From: Holophagales bacterium UBA2201
GTDB lineage: Bacteria > Acidobacteriota > Thermoanaerobaculia > UBA2201
Assembly: GCA_002327305.1 (NCBI GenBank)
Contig: DCUZ01000041.1
Location: 1-28,906 of the forward strand
Direction: 5' to 3'
Length of the DNA stretch: 28,906 nt
The translations under genes were made by a program, and so were the position numbers. Positions 21,258 through 28,906 of the stretch are shown here, in pieces; position 1 is the first letter of the stretch; each line of letters begins with the position of its first letter. The notes under the pieces are model-generated. The model searched no databases and was not told the DNA's origin. It saw only the letters and a program-made list of their open reading frames with translations.

Positions 21258-22463
21258 ATGTTCTGCCACGCCCATCCGACCGCCCGCGCCGGGCGCAAAT
21301 GCTACGCCTGCGGCAAGCCCCTCTGCCGGGCCTGCCAGATGAAGGCACACCGCCATATCTTCTGCTCCGAGGCCTGCGCCTCGGCGTGGCGGTGGAAGGA
21401 CCTCGCCCGGAAGACCGACAGGCGGCTGAAGAGCCCGATCTCGCGCTGGTGGATGGTGGCGGCCCTCCTCCTGCTGGGGGGCGCCTTCCTCTGGATGGGG
21501 AGGTTCCTCCTGCGGGAGTTCGTCATTCCCACCTATTTTCCCCCCGCCCCCCGCCGGGCCCCGGCCGTCGAAGTCCCCCTCCGGTGGGAATCCGACGGCC
21601 CCCTCATGACGGCGCAGGGGAAAAGCCCCGGCGACGGCGCCCTCCTGTTCGCCCGCCCGCCGGCGGCCTTCGCCTGGGTGCCGGTGCGAAGGGGCCCCTT
21701 CTCCCTCCCCTGCCCGTCCTCTCCCCGCCGTCCGGAAAGGGCCTTTTTCCTCTCCGGGGAGGCGCTGGACTTCGCCCCCGATCTGGCGCGCGGACCCGCC
21801 GATCTCCCCCTCGTCAGCCTCACCTTCGACGGGGGCTCCCTGCGCGGGGAGGCCGACCGCATCCTGGCCCTCCTGCGGGAAGAGGGGGTCCGCACCACCC
21901 TCTTTCTGACCGGCGACTTCATCCGCCGGTTTCCCGACCTCGTCCAGGCCGCCCGGGAGGACGGCCACGAATTGGGCAATCACACCGACTCCCACCCCCG
22001 CCTCACCACCTACGCCTCCACCTTCACCCAGGCCACCGCCCCGGGGGTGTCGGCGGCGTTCGTCCGGGACGAGCTGGGACGGTCCGACCGCGCCCTGGAG
22101 GCCGCCACCGGCCGGGGCTTCGCCCCCCTCTGGCGCGCCCCCTTCGGGGAGCACAACCCCCAGATCCGCCAGTGGGCATGGAACGCGGGCTATTTCCACG
22201 TGGGGTGGACCTGGGACTCCCTCGACTGGAAGGAGGAGGGCAACGGCGCGGCGGCCCGGTCGGCCGGCGACATGATCCCGCGTTTCAAGGCCTTCGAGGC
22301 GCGGGGGCCGGCGGCCCTCAACGGCTCCATCCTCCTCTTCCACCTGGGGAGCCACCGGGCGCAGGAGGTGCAGGAGATCCTCATCCACCTCAAGGCCCGG
22401 GGGATGCGCCCGGTCCCCGTCACGGCGCTCCTTGCCGCCGCCGCGGTGGGCGGGGTACAATGA
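21258..22463 (+). CDS. Zinc-finger / transmembrane / polysaccharide deacetylase fusion
   Basis: A 401-residue protein in three parts. Residues 3-40 form a Cys/His-rich B-box-like zinc-binding region (C3, H4, C15, C18, C23, C26, H31, H33, C36, C40). Residues about 64-86 are one membrane helix. Residues 185-395 form a NodB-type deacetylase domain with SLTFDGG (catalytic D191; the second metal-ligand Asp of TFDDG is Gly), HTDSH (H242, H246), RAPFGE (R293), WDSLDW (320-324) and LLFHLGS (H362). It presumably deacetylates peptidoglycan or another envelope glycan outside the membrane, with the zinc finger inside. The TFDxG change also occurs in PdaA-type enzymes, so activity is plausible. The start follows a TATAAT by nine bases. 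The stop overlaps the next gene (ATGA). Confidence 0.87.
   Translation: MFCHAHPTARAGRKCYACGKPLCRACQMKAHRHIFCSEACASAWRWKDLARKTDRRLKSPISRWWMVAALLLLGGAFLWMGRFLLREFVIPTYFPPAPRRAPAVEVPLRWESDGPLMTAQGKSPGDGALLFARPPAAFAWVPVRRGPFSLPCPSSPRRPERAFFLSGEALDFAPDLARGPADLPLVSLTFDGGSLRGEADRILALLREEGVRTTLFLTGDFIRRFPDLVQAAREDGHELGNHTDSHPRLTTYASTFTQATAPGVSAAFVRDELGRSDRALEAATGRGFAPLWRAPFGEHNPQIRQWAWNAGYFHVGWTWDSLDWKEEGNGAAARSAGDMIPRFKAFEARGPAALNGSILLFHLGSHRAQEVQEILIHLKARGMRPVPVTALLAAAAVGGVQ
22456..22461 (+). promoter_or_regulatory. Possible internal -10 for the nucleotidyltransferase gene
   Basis: TACAAT overlaps the gene junction. Its predicted start (about 22468) falls one base before an in-frame GTG at 22469, matching the leaderless spacing seen elsewhere. 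It could equally be chance. Confidence 0.25.
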
Positions 22464-23431
22464 GCGCCGTGAGACCCCGGGCCGTGATCCTGGCCGGCGG
22501 CGAGGGAACGCGCCTGAGGCCCCTGACCTATTGCATCCCCAAGCCCGTCATCCCCCTCGTCAACCGGCCGTTCCTCCACTACCAGTTCGCGCTCATCGAG
22601 GCGGCGGGCATCGGGGACGCGCACATCCTTGTCGGCTATAAGACCGACCGCGTCCGGGCCGCCCTCGGAGACCGCTTCGGCGGCCTGACGCTTCACTATG
22701 TCCATGAAAGGGAACCGCTGGGGACCGGCGGCGCCATCGGCAACGCCTGCCGCGGCTGGGCCGGCCCCGCCGTCGTCACCAACGGGGACGTCCTCACCGA
22801 TCTCGATCTCGGGGCGGTGCTCGCGTTCCACCGGGCCCACGGCGGCGGCGGGACGCTGGTGCTGACCCGCGTGGCGGACCCCCGCCGCTACGGCGTGGTG
22901 GTGACCGAAGGGGACGGACGCATCCGGGAGTTCATCGAGAAGCCCGAGCATCCGCCGTCCGACTGCATCAACGCCGGGTTCTACATCCTCGAGCCGTCGT
23001 TCACCGCCTTGATCCCCGATGGGCGCTCGTCCATCGAGCGGGACGTTTTCCCGAACGCTTTGGCGCAGGGCCTGCCGCTGTACGCCTTCGTCCACGGGGG
23101 CTACTGGCTCGACATCGGGACCCTGGCAAGCTACCACCAGGCGACCGGCGACCTGCTGGACGGCCGCCTCGAACGATTCGCCGAGGCGGCGAGAACGGGC
23201 CGACTCGCCACCCCCGTCGGTTCATCCGTCTCCATTGACGAACGGTCGGTCGTGGGGGAGGATTGCGCAATCGGGGACGGAAGCGTCATCGACCGGAGCG
23301 TCCTCCTCGCCGGCGCCCGCGTCGGACGGAACTGCCGCCTCCAGGGCGCCATCCTGGGCCCGGGCGCCGTCCTCGCCGACGGGACGGGCGTGGACGGCAG
23401 TGTGGTCATGCCCGAAGGAGCGCCGGCATGA
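22460..23431 (+). CDS. Sugar-1-phosphate nucleotidyltransferase (GDP-mannose/NDP-glucose pyrophosphorylase type)
   Basis: A 323-residue enzyme. The N-terminal nucleotidyltransferase domain begins AVILAGGEGTRLRPLT (9-23) with K28 in IPKPVIP, then EPLGTGGAI near 90, the metal-binding NGD near 108, FIEKP near 155 and NAGFYIL near 170. From about 245 a short left-handed beta-helix of hexapeptide repeats follows (VVGEDCAIGDGSVI and onward). This layout fits mannose-1-phosphate guanylyltransferase-like proteins; GDP-mannose, UDP-glucose or heptose nucleotides are possible products. The ATG overlaps the deacetylase stop. A TACAAT at 22456-22461 could also drive a leaderless mRNA from the in-frame GTG at 22469. 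Confidence 0.9.
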   Translation: MSAVRPRAVILAGGEGTRLRPLTYCIPKPVIPLVNRPFLHYQFALIEAAGIGDAHILVGYKTDRVRAALGDRFGGLTLHYVHEREPLGTGGAIGNACRGWAGPAVVTNGDVLTDLDLGAVLAFHRAHGGGGTLVLTRVADPRRYGVVVTEGDGRIREFIEKPEHPPSDCINAGFYILEPSFTALIPDGRSSIERDVFPNALAQGLPLYAFVHGGYWLDIGTLASYHQATGDLLDGRLERFAEAARTGRLATPVGSSVSIDERSVVGEDCAIGDGSVIDRSVLLAGARVGRNCRLQGAILGPGAVLADGTGVDGSVVMPEGAPA

Positions 23432-24837
23432 TCGCCTTCGGCACCGACGGCTGGCGCGCCGTCCTGGGGCGCGGCTTCACCGAGGAGAACGTCACGGCCG
23501 TCGGCCGCGCCTTCGCCCTCACCCTCCATGAAGGGGCGTTGGAGACGCAGGGCGACCGCGGCACCGTGGTGATCGGCTACGACACGCGCGCGCGGGGGCG
23601 GGAGTCGGCCCTCCTCCTCGCCCGTGAACTTGAGCGTCAGGGTTTGCGGGCCCTCGTCTCCACGACCGTGGTCCCCACCCCGGCCGTCTCCGCCGCGGTG
23701 AAGGCGCGGGGCCTGCAGGCGGGGCTGATGGTCACCGCCTCCCACAATCCGGCGTCCTACAACGGGATCAAGATCAAAGCGTGGTACGGCGGCTCGGCCC
23801 TGCCGGAGCTTTACGGCGCCGTGGCCCGGCGGCTGGGCCGGGAGGCTTCCGCGCGGACCGGCGGCACGGTGGGCGAGACCGATCTCCTGACGCCCTACCT
23901 CGACTACATCGAGGCCCATGTGAACGCCCCCCTCCTTAGCGCCTCCAAGCCGCGCCTCCTGTGGGACGCGATGCATGGGGCCACCTTCCGGGCGTTCCCC
24001 GCCGCCGCCGCCCGGCTGGGCCTGCAGGCGGAACTGTTCCGCGGCGAGCCCGATCCCGCCTTCGGCGGCCTCAACCCCGAACCCATCCCCGCCAACCTGG
24101 GGCCCCTGCTCCAGCGGCTGAAGGGCGGAGCATTCGACCTCATCGGCGCCGGCGACGGCGACGGCGACCGCCTGGCCATGTTCCTCCCCGACGGGACGCA
24201 CCTGACCCCCCACCACATCCTCTCGCTCCTGAGCCTCTACCTGATCGAGGTGAAGGGATGGCGCCAGGGGCTGGCGAAGACCTTCTCCTCCTCCCTCTGG
24301 ATGGACCGCATCGCCGAGGCCTTCGGCGTCCCGCTCCACGAAACCGGCATCGGATTCAAATACCTCTGCCCCCTCATGCTCGAGGGGAAGGCGGCCATCG
24401 CCGGCGAGGAGAGCGGCGGGGTGGCCTTCCGTCACGCCCTCCCGGAGCGGGACGCCATCCTGGCGTTCCTGATGGTGGCCGAGATGACCGCGGCCCGGGG
24501 GTGGCCCCTGGCGCGCTGTCTGGCGGACCTGACGGCGCGGTTCGGGGAATTGCATTACGGGCGGCTCGACCTCCAGGTGCCGATCGCCCGGGGCCGCGCC
24601 CTCTGCGAACGACTCGCCTCCCACCCCCCCGAAGAGGTGGCGGGGTGGCGCGTCAGCGCCGCCCGGGCCCTCGATGGCACGAAACTGCTCTTCGGCCGCG
24701 AGGGGTGGCTCCTCTTCCGCGCCTCCGGGACCGAGGAATTGCTGAGGATCTACGCGGAGATGCCCACGCCCGGGGCGGTGCAAGCCGTCCTGGAAGCGGG
24801 GCGGGCCATGACCTCGGCGGACGCGGCGGCCCCATGA
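23428..24837 (+). CDS. Phosphoglucomutase/phosphomannomutase (alpha-D-phosphohexomutase family)
   Basis: A 469-residue enzyme of the four-domain phosphohexomutase superfamily. The active phosphoserine loop is TASHNP (S105), the magnesium loop GDGDGDR (D243, D245, D247), the sugar-recognition loop GEESGG (326-331) and the phosphate-binding loop RASGTEELLRIYAE (431-444). It interconverts hexose-1- and -6-phosphates and would supply substrate to the adjacent nucleotidyltransferase; it could also process glucose-1-phosphate from the glycogen phosphorylase at the right end of the window. Whether glucose or mannose is preferred cannot be read from the motifs. A GAAGGAG precedes the ATG, which overlaps the previous stop (ATGA); its own stop overlaps the DedA start. 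Confidence 0.93.
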   Translation: MIAFGTDGWRAVLGRGFTEENVTAVGRAFALTLHEGALETQGDRGTVVIGYDTRARGRESALLLARELERQGLRALVSTTVVPTPAVSAAVKARGLQAGLMVTASHNPASYNGIKIKAWYGGSALPELYGAVARRLGREASARTGGTVGETDLLTPYLDYIEAHVNAPLLSASKPRLLWDAMHGATFRAFPAAAARLGLQAELFRGEPDPAFGGLNPEPIPANLGPLLQRLKGGAFDLIGAGDGDGDRLAMFLPDGTHLTPHHILSLLSLYLIEVKGWRQGLAKTFSSSLWMDRIAEAFGVPLHETGIGFKYLCPLMLEGKAAIAGEESGGVAFRHALPERDAILAFLMVAEMTAARGWPLARCLADLTARFGELHYGRLDLQVPIARGRALCERLASHPPEEVAGWRVSAARALDGTKLLFGREGWLLFRASGTEELLRIYAEMPTPGAVQAVLEAGRAMTSADAAAP

Positions 24838-25544
24838 CGCCATTCGCCGACCTCTCCCCCTCCCTCGCCTACGGCACCGTTTTCTTCCTCCTCTTCATGG
24901 GGGCCTTCGGCCCCACCCTGCCGGAGGAGATCGTCCTCCTCATCGCCGGGTTCCTCCTCAAGAAGCAGGGCCTCGACCCGGTGTTGATGGTCGGCATCGC
25001 CTTCGCGGGGATCCTCATCGCCGACAACATCATCTACGGCCTCAGCTACTGGGTGGGCGCCCCGATCCTGAGGTTCAGGATCGTCCACAAGTTCTTCTCC
25101 CCCCGGCGCCAGCGGTGGGTCCGGCGGCTCTTCTTCCGGTACCGGTTCCGCCTCTTCTTCATCGGCCGCTACCTCTACGGCCTCCGCCCCGCCATCCTCC
25201 TCTTCGCCGGGCTCACCCGCGTCCGCTGGTCCACCTTCATCCTCTACGACGGCGCCGCGGCCCTGGTGAACTCCATCCTGTGGACGGGGCTGGGGTACAT
25301 GCTGGCGCGGCACATCGAGACCGTGATGCTGTGGGTCCGCCGGGGCGAGATCTACATCCTTTTCACCGTGCTCCTGCTCGTCCTCTATTTCGTCCTGGAG
25401 TGGTTCGCCATCCGGCGCGGCTGGCTGGACCCCGAGAGCTTCCTCGCCCGCCTCGGCGCCCCCTACAAGATCGGCTCCCTCGTCGTCCTCTGCGTCCTGC
25501 TCATCCTCGTCGTGAGGATCCTCACCGCCGCGCCGGCCCAGTAA
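24834..25544 (+). CDS. DedA-family membrane protein
   Basis: A 236-residue protein with about five to six hydrophobic segments. DedA signatures are present: an acidic motif in the first part (GPTLPEEIVLLIAGFLL, 29-45), the arginine-rich re-entrant region RFRLFFIGRYLYGLRPAILLF starting near residue 104 (family pattern F.gRf.pg.R), and a following AG.. helix. DedA proteins act as phospholipid or undecaprenyl-phosphate flippase-like transporters and support envelope integrity. In an operon with a glycan deacetylase and nucleotide-sugar genes, recycling of the undecaprenyl carrier is a reasonable inference. Unusually, a further helix extends the C-terminus (about 210-230). Its ATG overlaps the mutase stop (ATGA). 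Confidence 0.87.
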   Translation: MTPFADLSPSLAYGTVFFLLFMGAFGPTLPEEIVLLIAGFLLKKQGLDPVLMVGIAFAGILIADNIIYGLSYWVGAPILRFRIVHKFFSPRRQRWVRRLFFRYRFRLFFIGRYLYGLRPAILLFAGLTRVRWSTFILYDGAAALVNSILWTGLGYMLARHIETVMLWVRRGEIYILFTVLLLVLYFVLEWFAIRRGWLDPESFLARLGAPYKIGSLVVLCVLLILVVRILTAAPAQ

Positions 25545-25559
25545 ATCAAATAGGCGGAT

Positions 25560-25724
25560 GGCAGAAAGAAGATAGAAGTCGGAAGCTGGAAACCAGCGGC
25601 CGCCAGCCCGTAGCTTGCAGTTCGCAGACGGCCTCTGGAGAAGGGGAGAAGAGAGACGAGAGACGTGCGATTGAAACAAAACCGGCGGGTGCGGTCCCGT
25701 CGAACTTTGTCGCCGAACTTTGTC
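25560..25724. repeat. Purine-rich low-complexity stretch and an 11-base direct repeat
   Basis: The 200-base gap after the DedA gene begins with GGCGGATGGCAGAAAG-like imperfect heptamers and GAGAGACGAGAGACG. It ends with two exact copies of CGAACTTTGTC (25701-25711 and 25714-25724), 13 bases apart. No gene is supported. Confidence 0.5.
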
Positions 25725-25727
25725 CTC

Positions 25728-25745
25728 ATCAGCTCAAAGGCTGAT
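25728..25745. terminator. Short hairpin at the 3' end of the orphan gene
   Basis: ATCAGC-N6-GCTGAT forms a perfect 6-base stem that touches the stop codon of the minus-strand gene at 25745. It lacks a T-run and lies between two convergent genes. It may mark a weak transcript end for either strand. Confidence 0.25.
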
Positions 25746-26332
25746 CAATCGCAACCATCCATGCCGTCGAAGTCCAGGTCAAACCGGATGGCTGACTTCT
25801 CGTCTTCCGGCTGGAGCACTTTGATCCGAAGCCATCCTTCGGCCCCCTGCCCGCTTTTGGCGTGGATCCACCATTCCATTTGAGGCCAGGATAACTCAAC
25901 ACCCGGGAGATCCAAATGCAGCTCTGGACGGGCCCAAAACGACTCAAGGTCCAGGAATACGCCGCGGTGCCACACCTGCCATGCCCCTTCTCCTAAGTAG
26001 GCAAGAAGAGCCACCTCTTCACCCCTCAAAAATTCATGCCCATGATCGGCAAAGTCATCTTCACAGTGGTCCTCTATCAGTATCGCTTTGCCCGCCCGAC
26101 GAACAAGGTATTCTCCCCCAATCGTCATAACCGATTCACCTTTGCGTACGACGAATGCAACCTCGGAAGCATCCCCTTTGTTCTTGTATGCCATGGTCTC
26201 TTGCATGGCCACCCACGGCCCGTATTGACAGCATTCGAATGGACATACGTCTTCTATCACTCTCGGAAGGATGAGATCCTCGATCGGCTCTGCCATCGTT
26301 GCCAGAATCCATAGAACAATTGGAAGGGTCAC
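25745..26332 (-). CDS. Orphan exported protein with a CPFECC motif
   Basis: A 195-residue protein with a short hydrophobic N-terminus (LPIVLWILATMA) that may act as a signal peptide, although it lacks the usual basic residues. After it comes a Cys cluster, VCPFECCQYGPW (about 29-40), and then a region of short beta-strand-like stretches (GESVMTIGGEYLVRRAGKAILIE) that could be an SH3-like fold. The C-terminus is acidic (FDLDFDGMDGCD). The start is a GTG at 26330-26332 with AGAGGGG about nine bases upstream. Base composition is visibly more AT-rich than the flanking genes, which suggests acquired DNA. I cannot assign a function. Confidence 0.65.
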   Translation of the reverse strand: MTLPIVLWILATMAEPIEDLILPRVIEDVCPFECCQYGPWVAMQETMAYKNKGDASEVAFVVRKGESVMTIGGEYLVRRAGKAILIEDHCEDDFADHGHEFLRGEEVALLAYLGEGAWQVWHRGVFLDLESFWARPELHLDLPGVELSWPQMEWWIHAKSGQGAEGWLRIKVLQPEDEKSAIRFDLDFDGMDGCD

Positions 26333-26385
26333 TTTATTATCCCCTCTTTCTGTTCGCTTAGCGCCTTACTCTAAACCTCAGATGC

Positions 26386-26520
26386 GAGCTACCCGCTACT
26401 GATTGATTCCCACGCCACTTCCCGCAGGCTAAGGCGGCTACATTCCACTGCCCAGCTACCAGCTGCTATCCATCTGCCATCCACTGGCTTCTGACTTCCG
26501 GCTACGGTCTACGGGCTACC
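26386..26520. repeat. Degenerate CTAC-containing heptamers downstream of glgP
   Basis: The 195-base gap 26333-26527 between two minus-strand genes contains GCTACCCGCTACTG, CCAGCTACCAGCTGC and finally GGCTACG, GTCTACG, GGCTACC (26500-26520), a GTAG-based heptamer tract on the minus strand. No gene is supported, and no clear intrinsic terminator follows glgP. Confidence 0.55.
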
Positions 26521-26527
26521 GTCCCTC

Positions 26528-28906
26528 TCACTCCACCGCCCCCAGCCCCCAGATCTCCTCCGCGTACTGCTTGATGCTCCGGTCGGAGGAGAAGCGGCCG
26601 CAGCGGGCGACGTTGAGGATGGCCTTGCGGGTCCACGCGTCGCGGTCCTGGTAGGCCCGCGCCACCTCCTCCTGGCACCGGATGTAGGAGTCGTAGTCGG
26701 CCAGGACGAGGAAGTAGTCGCCGTTCTCGATGAGGGTGCGGACGAGGGGCCAGAAGAGGTCCTTGTGCTCGGGGGAGAACCACCCGGAAGACAACTGGTC
26801 GATGGCCTGCTTCAGTTCGGGGTTGGTCTCGTAGGCGCGCCGGGGGTCGTATTGGGCCCGCAGGGGGGGGATCTGCTCGGCGGAGAGGCCGAAGAGGAAG
26901 AAGTTCTCCGGTCCCACGGCCTCGCGGATCTCGACATTCGCCCCGTCGAGGGTGCCGATGGTGAGGGCGCCGTTCAACGCGAACTTCATGTTGCCGGTGC
27001 CGGAGGCCTCGAAGCCGGCGGTGGAGATCTGCTCGGAGAGGTCCGCGGCGGGGATGATCTGCTCGGCGCTCGAGACGCCGTAGTTGGGGAGGAAGAAGAT
27101 CTTGAGGTGGGGCGACACGTCGGGGTCGGCCTCGACGATCTCCGCCAAATTGTGGATGAGCTTGATGACCAGTTTGCTGATGTGGTAGGAGGGGGCCGAC
27201 TTCCCGGCGAAAAGGACGGTGCGCGGGACGAAGGCGGCGGGATCGGTGCGCCCCTCGCGCAGGCGGTTGTAGAGGGTGATGCAATGGAGGACGTTGAGCA
27301 GTTGGCGCTTGTACTCGTGGAACCGCTTGGCCTGGCAGTCGAGGAGGGTCATGGGGTCCATGGCCATCGCGAGCCGCTCCTGCATGCAATAGGCCAGGGC
27401 GTGCTTGTTCTCCAGTTTGACCGACTGGAACCTCTCCCGGAAGGCGGCGTCGTCGGCGAGCGGCTCGATCCCGCGCAACTGCTCCAGGTCGGCGGTCCAG
27501 CCGTCGCCGATGGCCTCGGTGACGAGGGCCGAAAGGGGATGGTTGGCCTGGAGGAGCCACCGCCGCGGGGTGATGCCGTTGGTGATGTTGGTGAACTTCT
27601 GCGGCCACATCCGGTGGTGGTGGGGGAAGACGCGCTGTTTGAGGATGTCGCTGTGGAGACCCGAGACGCCGTTGACCTTCTGGCTGCCGATGATGCAGAG
27701 GCGCGCCATGTGGACGCGCCGTTCGGCGTCCTCGGGGATGATGCGCATGGCCTGCCCCAGGTGCGGCTCGCCGGGGAAGCGCTGGCCCACCTGGACGAGG
27801 AACCGCCGGTCGATCTCCTGGATGATCTGGAGATGGCGGGGCAGGAGGGTCCCCAGGCGGGCGACCGACCAGGTCTCGAGGGCCTCGGGGAGGACCGTGT
27901 GGTTGGTGTAGTTGAAGGTCCTGGCGACGATGGGCCAGGCGTCGTCCCATTCCATCCCCTGCTCGTCGACGAAGATGCGCATCAGTTCGGGGATGGCGAT
28001 GGCGGGGTGGGTGTCGTTGAGCTGGATGGTCACCTTCTCCGGGAAGGCGTTGAAGTCCCGGTGGGACTTGCAGTAACGCCGCATGATGTCCTGCAGCGTG
28101 GCGGAGACGAAGAAATACTGCTGTTTGAGGCGCAGGTCCTTTCCCTGGGGCGACTGGTCGGAGGGGTAGAGCACCTTGGAAACGGTCTCGGAGGCGCTCT
28201 TGTCGGCCATGGCCTTGAGGTAGTCGCCGTTGTTGAAATAGTCGAGGTTGAACTCGCGGGTGGCCTTGGCGGACCAGAGGCGCAGGGTGTTGACCACCCC
28301 GTTGCGGTAGCCGAGGATGGGGTAGTCGTAGGCCATGGCCATGACCTTGTCGGTGTTCTCCCAGTGCATCCGGAACTTGGCCGAGGAAAGGTGGGTCACC
28401 TTGACGTCGCCGCCGAACTGGACGGAGTAGATGATCTCGGGCCGGGGGAACTCCCACAGGGTGCCGTACCGGAGCCAGTTGTCGGGGGTCTCCACCTGCC
28501 AGCCGTCCTCGATGCGCTGGAAGAAGATGCCGAACTCGTACCGGATGCCGTAGCCGTAGACCGGGAGGCGCAGGGTGGCCATGGAGTCGATATAGCAGGC
28601 CGCCAGCCGCCCCAGACCCCCGTGGCCCAGCCCGGCGTCCCACTCCTGGTTGAACACCTGCTCCAGATTCATGCCCAGTTCCCCCACCGCCTCCCTGGCG
28701 GCATCGTAGAGCCCCAGGTTGAGGAGGTAGGACTTGAGCAGTTTCCCCATGAGGAACTCCAGGGACAGGTAGTAGCACCGTCGGACGTTCTGATCGTAGT
28801 AATTCTGCTGGGTGATGATCCACCCTTCCACCAGGAAGTCCCGCACGGCCAGCTGGACGGCCTCGAACTTGTCCCGCTTGGTGGCCGAATACTTGTCCTT
28901 GGCCAG
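26528..28906 (-). CDS. glgP: Glycogen/starch/alpha-glucan phosphorylase (5' end outside window)
   Basis: 792 residues are visible and the frame remains open to the right edge (the first visible residues are LAKDKYSATKRDKFEAVQL), so about 20-60 residues are missing compared with the usual 815-850. The enzyme releases glucose-1-phosphate from alpha-1,4-glucans using pyridoxal phosphate. The cofactor-lysine motif EASGTGNMKFALNGALTIGT and following DGANVEI is intact near the end; the N-terminal regions YYLSLEFLMGKLL and NQEWDAGLGHGGLGRLAACY are canonical GT35 sequence. An apparent start at 28846 is an internal GTG and should not be used. The phosphohexomutase 1.7 kb away could use its product. 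Confidence 0.97.
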   Translation of the reverse strand: MAKDKYSATKRDKFEAVQLAVRDFLVEGWIITQQNYYDQNVRRCYYLSLEFLMGKLLKSYLLNLGLYDAAREAVGELGMNLEQVFNQEWDAGLGHGGLGRLAACYIDSMATLRLPVYGYGIRYEFGIFFQRIEDGWQVETPDNWLRYGTLWEFPRPEIIYSVQFGGDVKVTHLSSAKFRMHWENTDKVMAMAYDYPILGYRNGVVNTLRLWSAKATREFNLDYFNNGDYLKAMADKSASETVSKVLYPSDQSPQGKDLRLKQQYFFVSATLQDIMRRYCKSHRDFNAFPEKVTIQLNDTHPAIAIPELMRIFVDEQGMEWDDAWPIVARTFNYTNHTVLPEALETWSVARLGTLLPRHLQIIQEIDRRFLVQVGQRFPGEPHLGQAMRIIPEDAERRVHMARLCIIGSQKVNGVSGLHSDILKQRVFPHHHRMWPQKFTNITNGITPRRWLLQANHPLSALVTEAIGDGWTADLEQLRGIEPLADDAAFRERFQSVKLENKHALAYCMQERLAMAMDPMTLLDCQAKRFHEYKRQLLNVLHCITLYNRLREGRTDPAAFVPRTVLFAGKSAPSYHISKLVIKLIHNLAEIVEADPDVSPHLKIFFLPNYGVSSAEQIIPAADLSEQISTAGFEASGTGNMKFALNGALTIGTLDGANVEIREAVGPENFFLFGLSAEQIPPLRAQYDPRRAYETNPELKQAIDQLSSGWFSPEHKDLFWPLVRTLIENGDYFLVLADYDSYIRCQEEVARAYQDRDAWTRKAILNVARCGRFSSDRSIKQYAEEIWGLGAVE

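Noticed and set aside
28844..28846. GTG start of glycogen phosphorylase inside the window
   Set aside because: Conserved phosphorylase sequence continues upstream of it to the window edge, so the true start lies outside.

Overview
The window is 28.9 kb of GC-rich bacterial chromosome with a G/C-heavy third codon position, tightly packed genes, many 4-base ATGA/GTGA gene overlaps and Shine-Dalgarno sequences of the AGGAGG type. No taxonomic marker gene is present. The gene content (peptide uptake and hydrolysis, lactate-type permease, glycogen phosphorylase, HD-GYP protein, Kelch-like secreted proteins) fits a heterotrophic bacterium of an Acidobacteriota-like or other poorly sampled high-GC lineage; this placement is only an inference.

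Layout. (1) 1-6244, plus strand: peptidase T, an OPT-family peptide transporter, a CPBP membrane protease and a secreted gluzincin (M1-like) peptidase, i.e. peptide utilisation. (2) 6322-7920, plus: a LctP-family lactate permease. (3) 7921-11615: an accessory island of visibly lower GC. It holds two diverged six-bladed Kelch-like secreted proteins and a small secreted protein, all on the minus strand. They are set among near-identical repeated flanks that carry a sigma-70 promoter, a possible upstream ORF and paired REP-type hairpins. (4) 11616-13894, minus: an HD-GYP/PAS protein with its own strong promoter, preceded by a nitroreductase / cyclic-nucleotide-binding-domain pair. That pair has a leaderless promoter carrying a perfect CRP-type box centred about 40.5 bases upstream. 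(5) 14193-15910, plus: a XerC/D recombinase overlapping a PHP phosphoesterase. (6) 21215-16123, minus: pgsA, a DUF502 protein, an MMPL/RND exporter, a KtrB/TrkH potassium channel subunit and a candidate 39-residue membrane protein, each overlapping the next by 3-4 bases. (7) 21258-25544, plus: zinc-finger/polysaccharide deacetylase, sugar-1-phosphate nucleotidyltransferase, phosphohexomutase and a DedA protein, again overlapping, and divergent from pgsA across only 42 bases. (8) 25745-28906, minus: a lower-GC secreted orphan and a glycogen phosphorylase that runs off the right edge.

Regulatory signals. Several starts are preceded by an extended -10 element (TGnTAnAnT). At pepT, xerC, the nitroreductase and the deacetylase the predicted transcription start falls on or within about three bases of the start codon, which suggests leaderless mRNAs. 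Many intergenic gaps carry degenerate 7-8-base tandem repeats (GGCGGAA-, GGTAGAT-, GCGTAGNN-like), resembling the STRR sequences of cyanobacteria.

The most unusual items are: the cassette-like Kelch locus, where the flanks are nearly identical but the coding sequences diverge right at the start codon; the GTAG-hairpin pairs with complementary CTCC/GGAG loops, one of them split by a 150-base insert; the CRP-box leaderless operon; and the small ORF after the potassium channel gene. No tRNA, rRNA, CRISPR array or complete transposase gene was seen.
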